A stretch of DNA of 7,138 nucleotides, from the NCBI GenBank assembly GCA_030667205.1, contig DAOUWH010000071.1, positions 1 through 7,138 of the forward strand, written 5' to 3'. Each line of letters starts with the position of its first letter. Position 1 is the stretch's first letter. Positions 1 to 6,756 of this stretch are shown here, one piece after another. The notes under the pieces are model-generated. The model saw nothing but the letters and a program-made list of their open reading frames with translations. It was not told where the DNA came from and ran no database searches. A program made the position numbers and the translations under genes. The stretch is from Nitrospirota bacterium (lineage in GTDB: Bacteria; Nitrospirota; Thermodesulfovibrionia; Thermodesulfovibrionales; JdFR-86).

Positions 1-1
1 C

Positions 2-1897
2 GAGGTGCCGGACAGTGAAGACGGCATAAACAGGCTCAAGGAGGAGGTGTTTGACAACCCCCTCTTTCGCGACAGGCTCGTATCCTCCGACGGCAGGGGC
101 GCCGCTATCTACATTCCCATCGAAAGCAAGGATCTCGCTCATGAAATAGGCGAGGAGGTCAAAGCTTTATACGAGAAGGAAGGAGGCCCGGAGGAGTATT
201 ACATGGCGGGGCTCCCCATAGCGGAGGACACCTTTGGAATGGAGATGTTCATTCAGATGGCCGTGGTGGCGCCCCTTGCGGGCGGTCTTTTGATGGTCAT
301 ACTTTTCGTCATATTCAGGAGGGTCTCTCTCATACTGCCGCCCATGATAGTCTCCATGCTCTCGGTGATATGGACGATGGGCGCGATGATAGGGCTGGGG
401 TTCAAGGTGCACATAATGTCCTCGATGATCCCCGTTTTCCTGATGCCCATCGCCGTATGCGACAGCGTCCACATCCTCAGCGATTTTTACGAGAAGATTC
501 CCCGCATGGAAGACAGGAAAAGGGCGGTGCTTGAGGTGTTTGAGGAGCTTATGAAGCCGATGTTCTTCACGTCCATCACAACGGCGGTGGGGTTTTCGAT
601 GCTCGCAAGGGCGGACATACCGCCGGTGAAGACGTTCGGGATATTCGTGGCCCTCGGGGTGATTGTCGCATGGCTTCTTACAATGGCCTTTATCCCCGCA
701 AGCCTCATCCTGATAAGGGAGAGAAAGCCCATCCCGAAAAAAGAGGAGGGCAGCCAGATGCTTGCCGCCCTCGGCAGGTTCTCGCTTGGCCATAGCAAGG
801 CGGTCGTAATCGTCGGGGCGGTGCTTATTCTTGTGGCCGTCTACGGCGTTACGACCCTCAAGGTCAATGACAACCCCGTTAAGTGGTTCAAGGGAAGCCA
901 CCCCATAAGGGTCGCCGACAGGGTTTTAAACGACCTCATAGGCGGCACCTATATCTCGTATCTAGCTCTGGAGGGCGGCGAGCCCGACGACATGAAGAGG
1001 CCCGAGGTGATGGGCTATATAGAAGGGCTTCAGCGCCACCTGGGCCTGAATCCGCTTGTGGGAAAGACCACCTCCGTGGCCGACGTGGTAAAGAGGGTAA
1101 ACTACGTGCTGCACGACGAGGACAAGCACTATGACGTGCTGCCGGATACGAAGGAGGCCATCGGTCAATATCTCTTTCTGTTCTTGATGTCGAGCGACCC
1201 GGACGAGCTTGACAACTTCGTGGACTACGACTTCAGCAAGGCAAACATCTGGGTGCAGCTTCGCTCGGGGGACAACAGGGACATGACCGCCGTTGTCGGG
1301 GACGTTGAAAAATATATGGAGGCCAACCCGCCGCCCGGCGGCATTAAGGTGCAGTGGTCGGGGCTTCCGTATCTGAATATAACCTGGCAGCGGCTGATGG
1401 TGGTCGGGATGCTCAAGGCCACGGTGGGCTCCTGGTGGATAATATTCATCCTGCTGGTAGTACAGTTCCGCTCCCTCTGGTGGGGGCTTGCGGCTATGTT
1501 CCCGCTGGGGTTCTCCGTGCTCTTCAGCTACGGGCTTATTGGCTACGGCGGCAAGGAATACGATATGCCCATCGCGGTCTGCTCCACGCTGGCCCTCGGC
1601 CTGGGGGTCGATTTCGCCATCCACTTCGTGCAGAGGTTCAGGGAGAAGTTCAAGGAATTGGGAGACCTGCGCTTGACGATGCAGTGGACCATGGGGGGAG
1701 AGCCCGCCCTTGCGATATTCAGAAATGCCGTGACTGTGGGGCTCGGTTTCCTCCCCTTGGTGTTTGCGACCCTTACGCCCTATATAACGGTGGGGCTGTT
1801 CTTCGGCGCCCTGGCGTTCTTTGCGGGGATGACCAGCCTCGTATTCATGCCGGCCCTGATAGGGAGCTTCGAAAAAACGCTTTTGAAGAAAACCTGA
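2..1897 (+). CDS. RND/MMPL-family inner-membrane exporter, 5' partial
   Basis: This is a proton-driven exporter of the RND superfamily, of the MMPL/HAE3-like 'predicted exporter' type. The reading frame is open to the left edge, so the GTG at base 5 is unlikely to be the start. The first membrane helix and most of the first periplasmic domain are missing. Counting from that GTG, the visible part has a membrane bundle at residues ~84-235, another helix at ~265-285, a second periplasmic domain at ~290-460 (NPVKWF near 290), and a second bundle at ~468-622. The two halves match the RND internal duplication. Acidic residues sit in the expected proton-relay helices: D153 in AVCDSVHIL and D536 in LGVDFAIHF. 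The family usually has 750-850 residues, so about 150 are lost off the edge. It is followed closely by a LolA-like carrier and an outer-membrane barrel, which suggests lipid or hydrophobe transport. The family is sure; the substrate is unknown. Confidence 0.9.
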   Translation, partial: EVPDSEDGINRLKEEVFDNPLFRDRLVSSDGRGAAIYIPIESKDLAHEIGEEVKALYEKEGGPEEYYMAGLPIAEDTFGMEMFIQMAVVAPLAGGLLMVILFVIFRRVSLILPPMIVSMLSVIWTMGAMIGLGFKVHIMSSMIPVFLMPIAVCDSVHILSDFYEKIPRMEDRKRAVLEVFEELMKPMFFTSITTAVGFSMLARADIPPVKTFGIFVALGVIVAWLLTMAFIPASLILIRERKPIPKKEEGSQMLAALGRFSLGHSKAVVIVGAVLILVAVYGVTTLKVNDNPVKWFKGSHPIRVADRVLNDLIGGTYISYLALEGGEPDDMKRPEVMGYIEGLQRHLGLNPLVGKTTSVADVVKRVNYVLHDEDKHYDVLPDTKEAIGQYLFLFLMSSDPDELDNFVDYDFSKANIWVQLRSGDNRDMTAVVGDVEKYMEANPPPGGIKVQWSGLPYLNITWQRLMVVGMLKATVGSWWIIFILLVVQFRSLWWGLAAMFPLGFSVLFSYGLIGYGGKEYDMPIAVCSTLALGLGVDFAIHFVQRFREKFKELGDLRLTMQWTMGGEPALAIFRNAVTVGLGFLPLVFATLTPYITVGLFFGALAFFAGMTSLVFMPALIGSFEKTLLKKT

Positions 1898-1905
1898 GAC
1901 CATGC

Positions 1906-1910
1906 GGAGG
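1906..1910 (+). promoter_or_regulatory. Shine-Dalgarno site that decides the LolA-like start
   Basis: GGAGG lies 6 bases before ATG 1917 and inside the longer reading frame that opens at ATG 1902. No comparable site precedes 1902. The spacing therefore favours 1917 as the real start. Confidence 0.6.
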
Positions 1911-1916
1911 CCGGAT

Positions 1917-2705
1917 ATGATAAGAACCCTGCTCGCAGCGCTGTTTTTTATCCTGATCTTCGCCGGGGGCGCCCATGCGCTCGGCGGCGCGGAAGTTGCC
2001 GCTAAATCCCAGGAGGCTTTCTTTTACCAGGGCGGGGACCTGAAGGCGCGGGTCGTGATGAAGCTCATTACAAAGCGTGGCAAGGAGCGCGTGCGTGAGA
2101 TGACCATGCTCAGGAAGAATTTCAAAGATAAAGAGCAGAAATATTTCATCTACTTCTTCCGTCCCGCAGACGTAAGGGACATGGCCTTCATGGTCCACAA
2201 GTACACCGGCAGGGACGACGACAGGTGGCTCTACGTGCCGGCAATAAAGATGGTTCGGAGGATCGCCGCCGAGGACAAGGCCTCCAGCTTCGTGGGCTCG
2301 GATTTCACCTACGAGGACGTCTCGGGAAGGGACCTTGAAGACGACACGCATGAACTGATAAAGGAAGATGTCTTAAACGGCAGAGACTGCTACGTGGTAA
2401 AAAGCACCCCGAAGGCCGGGGATATGGACTACAGCCAGAAGCTCTCATGGGTCGACAAGGAAAACTTCCTGCCGCTTAAGGATGAGTACTACGACAGAGG
2501 CGGTGAGCTTTACAGGGTATTTTTGGCGGATGAGATAAAGGACGTAAAGGGCTTTCCAACCGCGGTTAAAAGGACAATGAAAAACCTCAAAAGCGGGCAC
2601 AGGACCGAGGTCACCTTCAAGGAAGTTGACTACAATGTCGGCATAAAGGACAGCCTTTTTTCAGAACGCTACCTCAAACAGCCGCCGAAGAAATGGGTCA
2701 GGTAA
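1917..2705 (+). CDS. LolA-like outer membrane lipoprotein-sorting family protein
   Basis: This is a predicted periplasmic protein of the LolA-like family (the group usually named 'outer membrane lipoprotein-sorting protein'). Its members have a LolA/LolB-type fold thought to hold a lipid or acyl chain. From ATG 1917 (262 aa) it begins MIRTLLAALFFILIF followed by AGGAHALG, a typical signal peptide with cleavage near AHA. Family hallmarks are RDMAFMVHKY, DDDRWLYVPAIKMVRRI and SFVGSDFTYEDV, at about residues 87-135. The alternative ATG 1902 adds five residues (MRRPD) but lacks a ribosome site. The gene starts 19 bases after the exporter stop and its 3' end overlaps the next gene by 13 bases, so all three are probably one transcript. 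The likely role is to carry substrate between the inner-membrane pump and the outer membrane. The family is secure; the carrier role is inferred from context. Confidence 0.87.
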   Translation: MIRTLLAALFFILIFAGGAHALGGAEVAAKSQEAFFYQGGDLKARVVMKLITKRGKERVREMTMLRKNFKDKEQKYFIYFFRPADVRDMAFMVHKYTGRDDDRWLYVPAIKMVRRIAAEDKASSFVGSDFTYEDVSGRDLEDDTHELIKEDVLNGRDCYVVKSTPKAGDMDYSQKLSWVDKENFLPLKDEYYDRGGELYRVFLADEIKDVKGFPTAVKRTMKNLKSGHRTEVTFKEVDYNVGIKDSLFSERYLKQPPKKWVR

Positions 2706-3916
2706 GCGTACCTCTCCGCGGGATTTTAAAACTTGCGGCGGTTGCCTTCGTGCTGCTTTGCCCCTCGTATTCCAGGGCGTCAGAGGTCTCCCTGCATGGA
2801 TTTCTTCAGGGAAATTTTTCCCTCAATACTGCATCCGAAAACCCTAACGGCGAAGAATTCAAGTGGGCCGAGGAGCGGTTGCAATTAAAGATGGAAGCGG
2901 TTAATGAATCGTCCCTTCTTTTCCTGAAGACAGACTTCTTCTATGACCATGTCGATGATGATACCCGCGTGGAACTGAGAGAGGGCTACCTTGACCTCGT
3001 TTACGACAACTGGGACCTCAGGTTCGGAAGGCAGATAATCACATGGGGACTTGGCGACCTGGTGTTCGTAAACGACCTATTCCCAAAGGACTACGAGGCA
3101 TTTTACTCAGGCAGGCCGCTTGAGTACATGAAAAAAGGGGTTGACGGCGTAAAGGCCGGGCTTTATCCCTCTTTTGCGAGCTTCGATGTCGTGCTCGTGC
3201 CCTCCTTTACGCCGGATACCTTTCCACGGGGGGATCGGTTTCGCTCCTCTCAGGACCTTAGAGGAGATGACCCTGCCGTGACCTTCGAGAACACCGAGGT
3301 GGCGGTGAGGGCATACCGCAGCATCGGAGAGCGCGACGTGGCGTTATATTACTACAGGGGATTTTACGGGATGCCTTCGGTGTCTTCCGCAGGAAGGCTT
3401 TTTTATCCTGAGCTTTCGGTCTACGGCGCAAGTGTCGAGGGCAGGGCCATGGGCGGCATCCTGGGGCTTGAGGCGGGTTATTACGACTCAGGGCAGGACA
3501 GGGCGGGCGATGACCCCTCTGTGCCAAATTCATCGACGCGATTCCTTGTGGCCTATAAGAGGCAGCTCATGGAAGACTTCACTTTAGGGCTTCAGTATTT
3601 TCTTGAGCACATGCATGATTATTCCGCTTACGAAAGAACCCTGCCCGCAGGTTTTCCGAAAGCGGACAGGCTCTACCAGCTTGCTACGCTGAGGCTTACG
3701 CGCTTTCTCATGCACCAGAACCTGAAGCTTTCTCTGTTTGCTTTCTACAGTCCCTCTGCCGACGACTATATGCTTAATCCCGAGGTGAAGTATAAATTTA
3801 CGGACAACGTCTGGGCAGCGGTGGGGGGGATTATTTTCGGCGGGGAGGCGGACGGCCAGTTCGGGCGGCTGGACCGAAACGACAATGCCTACCTCCAGAT
3901 AAGATACGAATTCTGA
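2693..3916 (+). CDS. outer-membrane beta-barrel protein, DUF1302-like
   Basis: This is a predicted outer-membrane barrel of 407 aa. An N-terminal signal peptide has a hydrophobic core at residues ~11-24 and probable cleavage after SYSRA (residue 29). The rest is rich in alternating aromatic and polar strands and ends in YLQIRYEF, with the terminal Phe expected of proteins inserted by the BAM machinery. The segment LRFGRQIITWGLGDLVFVND and the following PKDYEAF resemble the conserved front part of DUF1302/porin-like proteins that are encoded beside RND exporters and LolA-like proteins. ATG 2693 lies inside the preceding gene (13-base overlap) with only a weak purine-rich stretch before it, suggesting translational coupling. 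It is probably the outer-membrane end of the exporter route. The barrel call is strong; the exact family name is less sure. Confidence 0.8.
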   Translation: MGQVSVPLRGILKLAAVAFVLLCPSYSRASEVSLHGFLQGNFSLNTASENPNGEEFKWAEERLQLKMEAVNESSLLFLKTDFFYDHVDDDTRVELREGYLDLVYDNWDLRFGRQIITWGLGDLVFVNDLFPKDYEAFYSGRPLEYMKKGVDGVKAGLYPSFASFDVVLVPSFTPDTFPRGDRFRSSQDLRGDDPAVTFENTEVAVRAYRSIGERDVALYYYRGFYGMPSVSSAGRLFYPELSVYGASVEGRAMGGILGLEAGYYDSGQDRAGDDPSVPNSSTRFLVAYKRQLMEDFTLGLQYFLEHMHDYSAYERTLPAGFPKADRLYQLATLRLTRFLMHQNLKLSLFAFYSPSADDYMLNPEVKYKFTDNVWAAVGGIIFGGEADGQFGRLDRNDNAYLQIRYEF

Positions 3917-3921
3917 ATGAT

Positions 3922-3952
3922 TTGATATATAAGCTGAAAAATCTGGTATATT
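3922..3952 (+). promoter_or_regulatory. candidate sigma70-type promoter for selD
   Basis: The 64-base gap before selD is much more AT-rich than its surroundings. It holds TTGATA (3922-3927) and TATATT (3947-3952), each one base from the sigma70 consensus, with a 19-base spacer that is slightly long. No clear terminator hairpin was seen after the barrel gene, so readthrough from the upstream operon is also possible. Confidence 0.4.
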
Positions 3953-3966
3953 TACTATGGCTGGAG

Positions 3967-3975
3967 AAAGGAGGG
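3967..3975 (+). promoter_or_regulatory. strong Shine-Dalgarno site of selD
   Basis: AAAGGAGGG ends 5 bases before ATG 3981. This is the best ribosome site in the window and it points to the ATG upstream of the in-frame TGA, not to the GTG at 4056, which has no such site. It is independent evidence that translation starts before the TGA and reads through it. Confidence 0.85.
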
Positions 3976-3980
3976 CCGAT

Positions 3981-5027
3981 ATGGACATGAAGCTTACGCA
4001 GATGTCTTCGTGCGCCGGTTGAGCTGCCAAGTTCAGTCCTGAGGACCTGTCCCACGTGCTGGGGCAGCTACCGGAGATAACAGACAAGAATGTGCTGGTG
4101 GGCCTTGCACACTGCGACGACGCCGGAGTGTATAAAATTACGGACGATATTGCCGTCGTGCTGACGGCGGACTTCTTTACTCCAATAGTGGACGACCCGT
4201 ACTTCTTCGGCGCCATTGCCGCGGCCAACGCTCTCTCGGACATCTGGGCCATGGGCGGAAGGCCTGTTGCGGCCCTCAACCTTGCTTCCTTTCCGGGCGA
4301 TGCCGAGTTCAGGCCCTCGCTCAAGGAGATAATCAGGGGGGGTATCGATAAGATGGCCGAGGCAGGGGTCGCTATCATCGGGGGGCACACGATAAAGGAC
4401 AAGGAGCCCAAGTTCGGATATGCGGTGCTCGGCCTGATACATCCGGATAAGATACTCGACAACGCCAAGGCGCAGCCCGGAGATGCCCTGATACTTACAA
4501 AACCCCTGGGCACCGGGGTCATATCCACGGCAATAAGGGCAGGTGTAGCAAGCGAGGCCTCGGTCGAAGAGATTACCAGTGCCATGGCGGCCCTTAACAG
4601 GCGGGCGGGCGAGATAATGCTTGAGGTGGGCATAAGCACGGCCACCGATATTACCGGCTTCGGGTTTATCGGGCACCTCTTGGAGGTGCTTAACGCAAGC
4701 AATGTCCTTGCGCGCCTGCATGCGGGCCGCGTGCCCTACTTTACAGATGCGCTCGACTTTGCCCGGCAGGACAAGGTGCCCGGAGGAACAAGGGCCAATT
4801 TTCAGACATTCAGCCGACACGTAAGCTACGCCGACGGCGTGCCTGATGCCCAGAAGATGCTTTTGAACGACGCCCAGACCTCCGGCGGCCTCCTTATATT
4901 CGTGCCAGAGGGGAAGAAAGGCCAACTCGTATCCTCGCTTGAGGCCGCGGACCTCCTTGCGGCCCACATCGGCGATATCGTGGAAGGCCCCTTCGAAGAA
5001 GGCAAAAGGATAAGCGTAGAGCCATAA
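3981..5027 (+). CDS. selD: selenide, water dikinase SelD, selenocysteine-containing
   Basis: SelD makes selenophosphate, the selenium donor for Sec-tRNA and for selenouridine in tRNA, from selenide and ATP in the cytoplasm. Read through the TGA at 4020-4022 the product is 348 aa, essentially the length of E. coli SelD (347). The N-terminus LTQMSSCAGUAAKFSP aligns with E. coli LTQYSHGAGCGCKISP, so U14 occupies the catalytic Cys17 position and K17 the essential Lys20. Further family motifs are CDDAGVY (~45-51), LTADFFTPIVDDP (~61-73) with its metal-binding Asp, NALSDIWAMGG (~83-93), GGHTIKDKEP, TDITGFGFIGHL, VPGGTRANF and DAQTSGGLL. The start at 3981 is fixed by a strong ribosome site. TGA is a normal stop for two neighbouring genes, so the recoding is local. 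A call starting at GTG 4056 would lose the catalytic loop. The TauE-family gene begins on the very next base. Confidence 0.96.
4020..4022 (+). other. in-frame UGA recoded as selenocysteine (U14 of SelD)
   Basis: The TGA is codon 14 of selD. Homology is continuous on both sides, and the position aligns with the catalytic Cys of Cys-type SelD. Sec in this position is well known in SelD of many bacteria. Decoding needs SelA, SelB and tRNA-Sec, which must be encoded elsewhere in the genome. Confidence 0.94.
4022..4069 (+). promoter_or_regulatory. candidate bacterial SECIS element in selD
   Basis: The mRNA right after the UGA can fold. An upper hairpin pairs CAGTCC (4034-4039) with GGAC-C-TG (4043-4049), giving six pairs with one bulged C and the apical loop TGA (4040-4042). 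The loop starts 17 bases after the UGA and has a G among its first two bases, both within the ranges described for bacterial SECIS elements read by SelB. An outer perfect 7-bp stem, AGCTGCC (4022-4028) with GGCAGCT (4063-4069), encloses it, but a ribosome waiting at the UGA would melt this part. The structure was found by eye, not by energy calculation. Confidence 0.6.
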
Positions 5028-5807
5028 ATGCCGCTTGAGTTCTTTGCATTCCTGTTTATGGCCGGCTCGGCGGTCGGGTTCCTCTCTGGCTTCCTCGGCC
5101 TGGGCGGGGGCATTATTCTGTTTCCGGTACTTTTCTACATGACCCCTGCCCTGGGCTTTGAGCCCATGGATGTCAAAAGCATCACGGGGCTTACGATGGC
5201 CCAGGGCTTTTTCGCCTCGCTCTCGGCGACTTTTTTTTATAAGAGTGAGAAACTGGTCAATAAGTCTCTCGTGCTTACGCTTGGGCTTTCGCTTTTTGCC
5301 TCCTCGCTTGCGGGCTCTCTGGCCTCAAAGGCGGTGCCCGACGGGGCGTTGCTCTTTATATTCGGGGTGCTTGCGATTACGGCGGCGGCCATGATGTTCA
5401 TGCCGCGCAGCTACAGGCACGACGAAGTTACCGAAGATAAGGTGAGCTTTAACCGGCCACTGGCGATTGCCATAGGATTGGGCCTTGGGTTTTTCCTCGG
5501 CATGGTGGGGCAGGGCGGGGCCTTCATCACAATACCCGTGCTGCTCTATGTCCTCAGGATACCCTTAAGGGTGGCCCTGGGAAGCACGCTTGCCATAGGG
5601 GTGCTGTCCGCGACTGCCGGGCTTTTCGGGAAGGTAGCCACAGGGCAGGTGCCGTTCCTTATGGCCGGGGCCATGCTCCTTGGGGCCATACCCATGGCGA
5701 GGGTGGGCGGCATGGTCAGTAAAAAGACTGATACCAAACACCTCAGATGGCTTCTGGCCCTCATCATCTCGGGCGCAGCCATCAAGGTCTGGACGGATAT
5801 TTTTTAA
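5028..5807 (+). CDS. TauE/SafE-family (TSUP) membrane transporter
   Basis: This is an integral inner-membrane protein of 259 aa from the TauE/SafE (DUF81, TSUP) family, whose members move sulfite, sulfoacetate, thiosulfate and other small anions. The internal duplication is clear: GFLSGFLGLGGGIILFPVL at residues ~17-35 is echoed by GFFLGMVGQGGAFITIPVLL at ~154-173, each a glycine-rich re-entrant-type motif. About seven or eight hydrophobic segments are visible, with a polar loop at ~127-142 (RSYRHDEVTEDK). The ATG abuts the selD stop with no bases between (TAAATG) and has no good ribosome site of its own, so translation is probably coupled to selD. This placement makes a selenium or sulfur oxyanion the likeliest substrate, for example selenite or sulfite. 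The family is sure; substrate and direction are inference. Confidence 0.9.
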   Translation: MPLEFFAFLFMAGSAVGFLSGFLGLGGGIILFPVLFYMTPALGFEPMDVKSITGLTMAQGFFASLSATFFYKSEKLVNKSLVLTLGLSLFASSLAGSLASKAVPDGALLFIFGVLAITAAAMMFMPRSYRHDEVTEDKVSFNRPLAIAIGLGLGFFLGMVGQGGAFITIPVLLYVLRIPLRVALGSTLAIGVLSATAGLFGKVATGQVPFLMAGAMLLGAIPMARVGGMVSKKTDTKHLRWLLALIISGAAIKVWTDIF

Positions 5808-5826
5808 GGGGACACGTCCCCTTTAA
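5804..5826. repeat. palindromic hairpin between convergent genes
   Basis: AAGGGGAC (5806-5813) and GTCCCCTT (5816-5823) form a perfect 8-bp inverted repeat around two bases. It can be lengthened by TTAA/TTAA with one bulged T. It begins at the stop codon of the TauE-family gene and lies between converging transcripts. Neither strand has a proper T-run after the stem, only TTT on the + strand, so it is a weak intrinsic terminator at best. Cores of this GGGGAC...GTCCCC kind also occur as dispersed repeats in some bacterial genomes. Which it is cannot be told from one copy. Confidence 0.5.
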
Positions 5827-5878
5827 CACTTGAATTGGCAATCTGATTGCAATTTCTGATAAGAAGGCCGGTGGCCCT

Positions 5879-6313
5879 TTAAAAGTATTTTTTCCCTTTG
5901 ATGAGTTCCATTTTCTCTATAATGTAGCCGTCCCCCGCGGTACTCCCCTTAAGGGGGATCGGGTAGCAGCTCCCTATGCCCGTGAGTTTTTTGATGGGGT
6001 ATCGCTTCCCGCAGGCCACGCACACGAGATAGTCTTCAGCTGCCCTGTAGCCCCGCTTCTTGGGGTAGCACTTGGCGCATGCGTCGAGATAGGACTCCAC
6101 GCCTCTGTCGGTTTTGAGCACAATGTAATCGATTTTCGTGCCCTCGTACTCAAGGGAGCGGAAAACAGGCTTCCCCTCCTCCAGTGTGTTTATGGAGAAC
6201 CGTACTTCCTCGCCCGCCCCGGCAGCTTCCGGGTATGAGGGCTTATCTGCGCACGAGGCAAGCGCAAGGGCAAGTATCGCAAGTGCGATAGACAGATACC
6301 GGAGTTTATTCAA
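5879..6313 (-). CDS. DUF2318 (FtrD-like) cysteine-rich lipoprotein
   Basis: This is a 144-aa exported lipoprotein. The N-terminus MNKLRYLSIALAILALALAS leads to a lipobox, LASC, with C21 as the lipidated residue. The remainder matches the DUF2318/FtrD-like family: KIDYIVLKT (~60-68), then DACAKCYPKKRGY (C79, C82), LVCVACGKRYP (C98, C101) and GSCYPIPL (C116). The two CxxC pairs plus the fifth Cys probably bind a metal or an Fe-S centre. The family is associated with iron uptake and membrane redox proteins, but its biochemistry is poorly known. The start is TTG (6311-6313), inside the end of the NosL-family gene (8-base overlap), with GGAGG 12 bases upstream and no ATG or GTG choice nearby. It is the last gene of the - strand operon. 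The family is fairly sure; the function is not. Confidence 0.82.
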   Translation of the reverse strand: MNKLRYLSIALAILALALASCADKPSYPEAAGAGEEVRFSINTLEEGKPVFRSLEYEGTKIDYIVLKTDRGVESYLDACAKCYPKKRGYRAAEDYLVCVACGKRYPIKKLTGIGSCYPIPLKGSTAGDGYIIEKMELIKGKKYF

Positions 6314-6722
6314 GTGCGTCTAAAGCCTCCTCGAAAGTCATTGCTTCGCCGAACTTTTCGGCCTCCTCTTTGTCCGAGAAGGCCGCGATGCCCCATCCCA
6401 TGGGAGTGGAGAATGAGTCACTCTTCACGTAAAAGGCTCCTTGGGCCCCGGTCCACTCTCGGCTTTGGGCACCTCTTACATAAAGCTCGGTGGGTTTTTC
6501 CTCCTGTTTTTTGTAGTAGTGGAGCATGTCTCCGATATCGCAAAACGGAAGCAGGTTGCCCTCATCTACCGTCTGGGCTGAATACGGGGAGCCCGGAGCC
6601 ACCTTCATGCCGCAGATGTGACACTTTGAGCCCTCCGGTATTTCCATGGGCTCGGCATATGCGAGACCGGGCAGGCAGGCCGCAAACACTAACAACAGGA
6701 TAAATGGCAGGACTTTTTTCAT
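6306..6722 (-). CDS. NosL-family exported metal-binding protein
   Basis: This 138-aa exported protein resembles NosL, the copper(I) chaperone that serves nitrous oxide reductase; many relatives lie outside nos clusters. Residues 1-23 form a signal peptide, probably cut by signal peptidase I after AYA (residue 23). A Cys at 16 (FAAC) is a poor lipobox. Family motifs are KCHICGMKVAPGSPY (C34, C37, M39), LPFCDIGDMLHYY (C61, M66), SREWTGAQGAFYVKSD (~87-102) and STPMGWGIAAF (~105-115), where Met and Cys are likely metal ligands. The ATG at 6722 is preceded by AGGAGG, 11 bases away. Its neighbours are a c-type cytochrome and the DUF2318 lipoprotein rather than nosZ or nosDFY, so the client is probably another periplasmic metalloprotein. 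The family is confident; the client is unknown. Confidence 0.88.
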   Translation of the reverse strand: MKKVLPFILLLVFAACLPGLAYAEPMEIPEGSKCHICGMKVAPGSPYSAQTVDEGNLLPFCDIGDMLHYYKKQEEKPTELYVRGAQSREWTGAQGAFYVKSDSFSTPMGWGIAAFSDKEEAEKFGEAMTFEEALDALE

Positions 6723-6756
6723 TACTATTGAAACCTCCTTTTTGCGGTGTTTGGGG

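Noticed and set aside
962..1903. Long - strand frame of 313 codons opposite the exporter.
   Set aside because: It is His/Arg/Pro/Gly-rich, typical of the antisense frame of a membrane-protein gene, with no family motif. The + strand exporter explains the region.
4020..4022. The TGA as a nonsense mutation making selD a pseudogene.
   Set aside because: The TGA falls exactly on the catalytic position that is Cys or Sec in the family. There is no other damage, and a SECIS-like hairpin follows.
3584..4702. Long - strand frame of 372 codons running across the barrel gene, the intergenic gap and selD.
   Set aside because: It is antisense to two well-supported genes, has low-complexity Ser/Pro/Ala-rich composition and no recognisable motif. 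It is a GC-rich shadow.
4068..4967. - strand frame of 299 codons opposite selD.
   Set aside because: It lies fully antisense to SelD, whose motifs run throughout the region. No ribosome site or domain is visible.
5833..5854. Short inverted repeats (AATTG/CAATT and GCAAT/ATTGC) in the convergent gap.
   Set aside because: The stems are only 5 bp, AT-rich, mutually exclusive and lack a T-run, so they are too weak to call a terminator or operator.
5945..5956. Perfect 12-base palindrome CCCCTTAAGGGG, partly like the nearby intergenic palindrome.
   Set aside because: It lies inside the DUF2318 coding sequence over ordinary codons and lacks the central GACACGTC core, so it is probably coincidence.
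6314..6703. + strand frame of 129 codons opposite the NosL-family gene.
   Set aside because: It is Arg/Pro/Cys-rich with no motif and is explained as the complement of the NosL-family gene.
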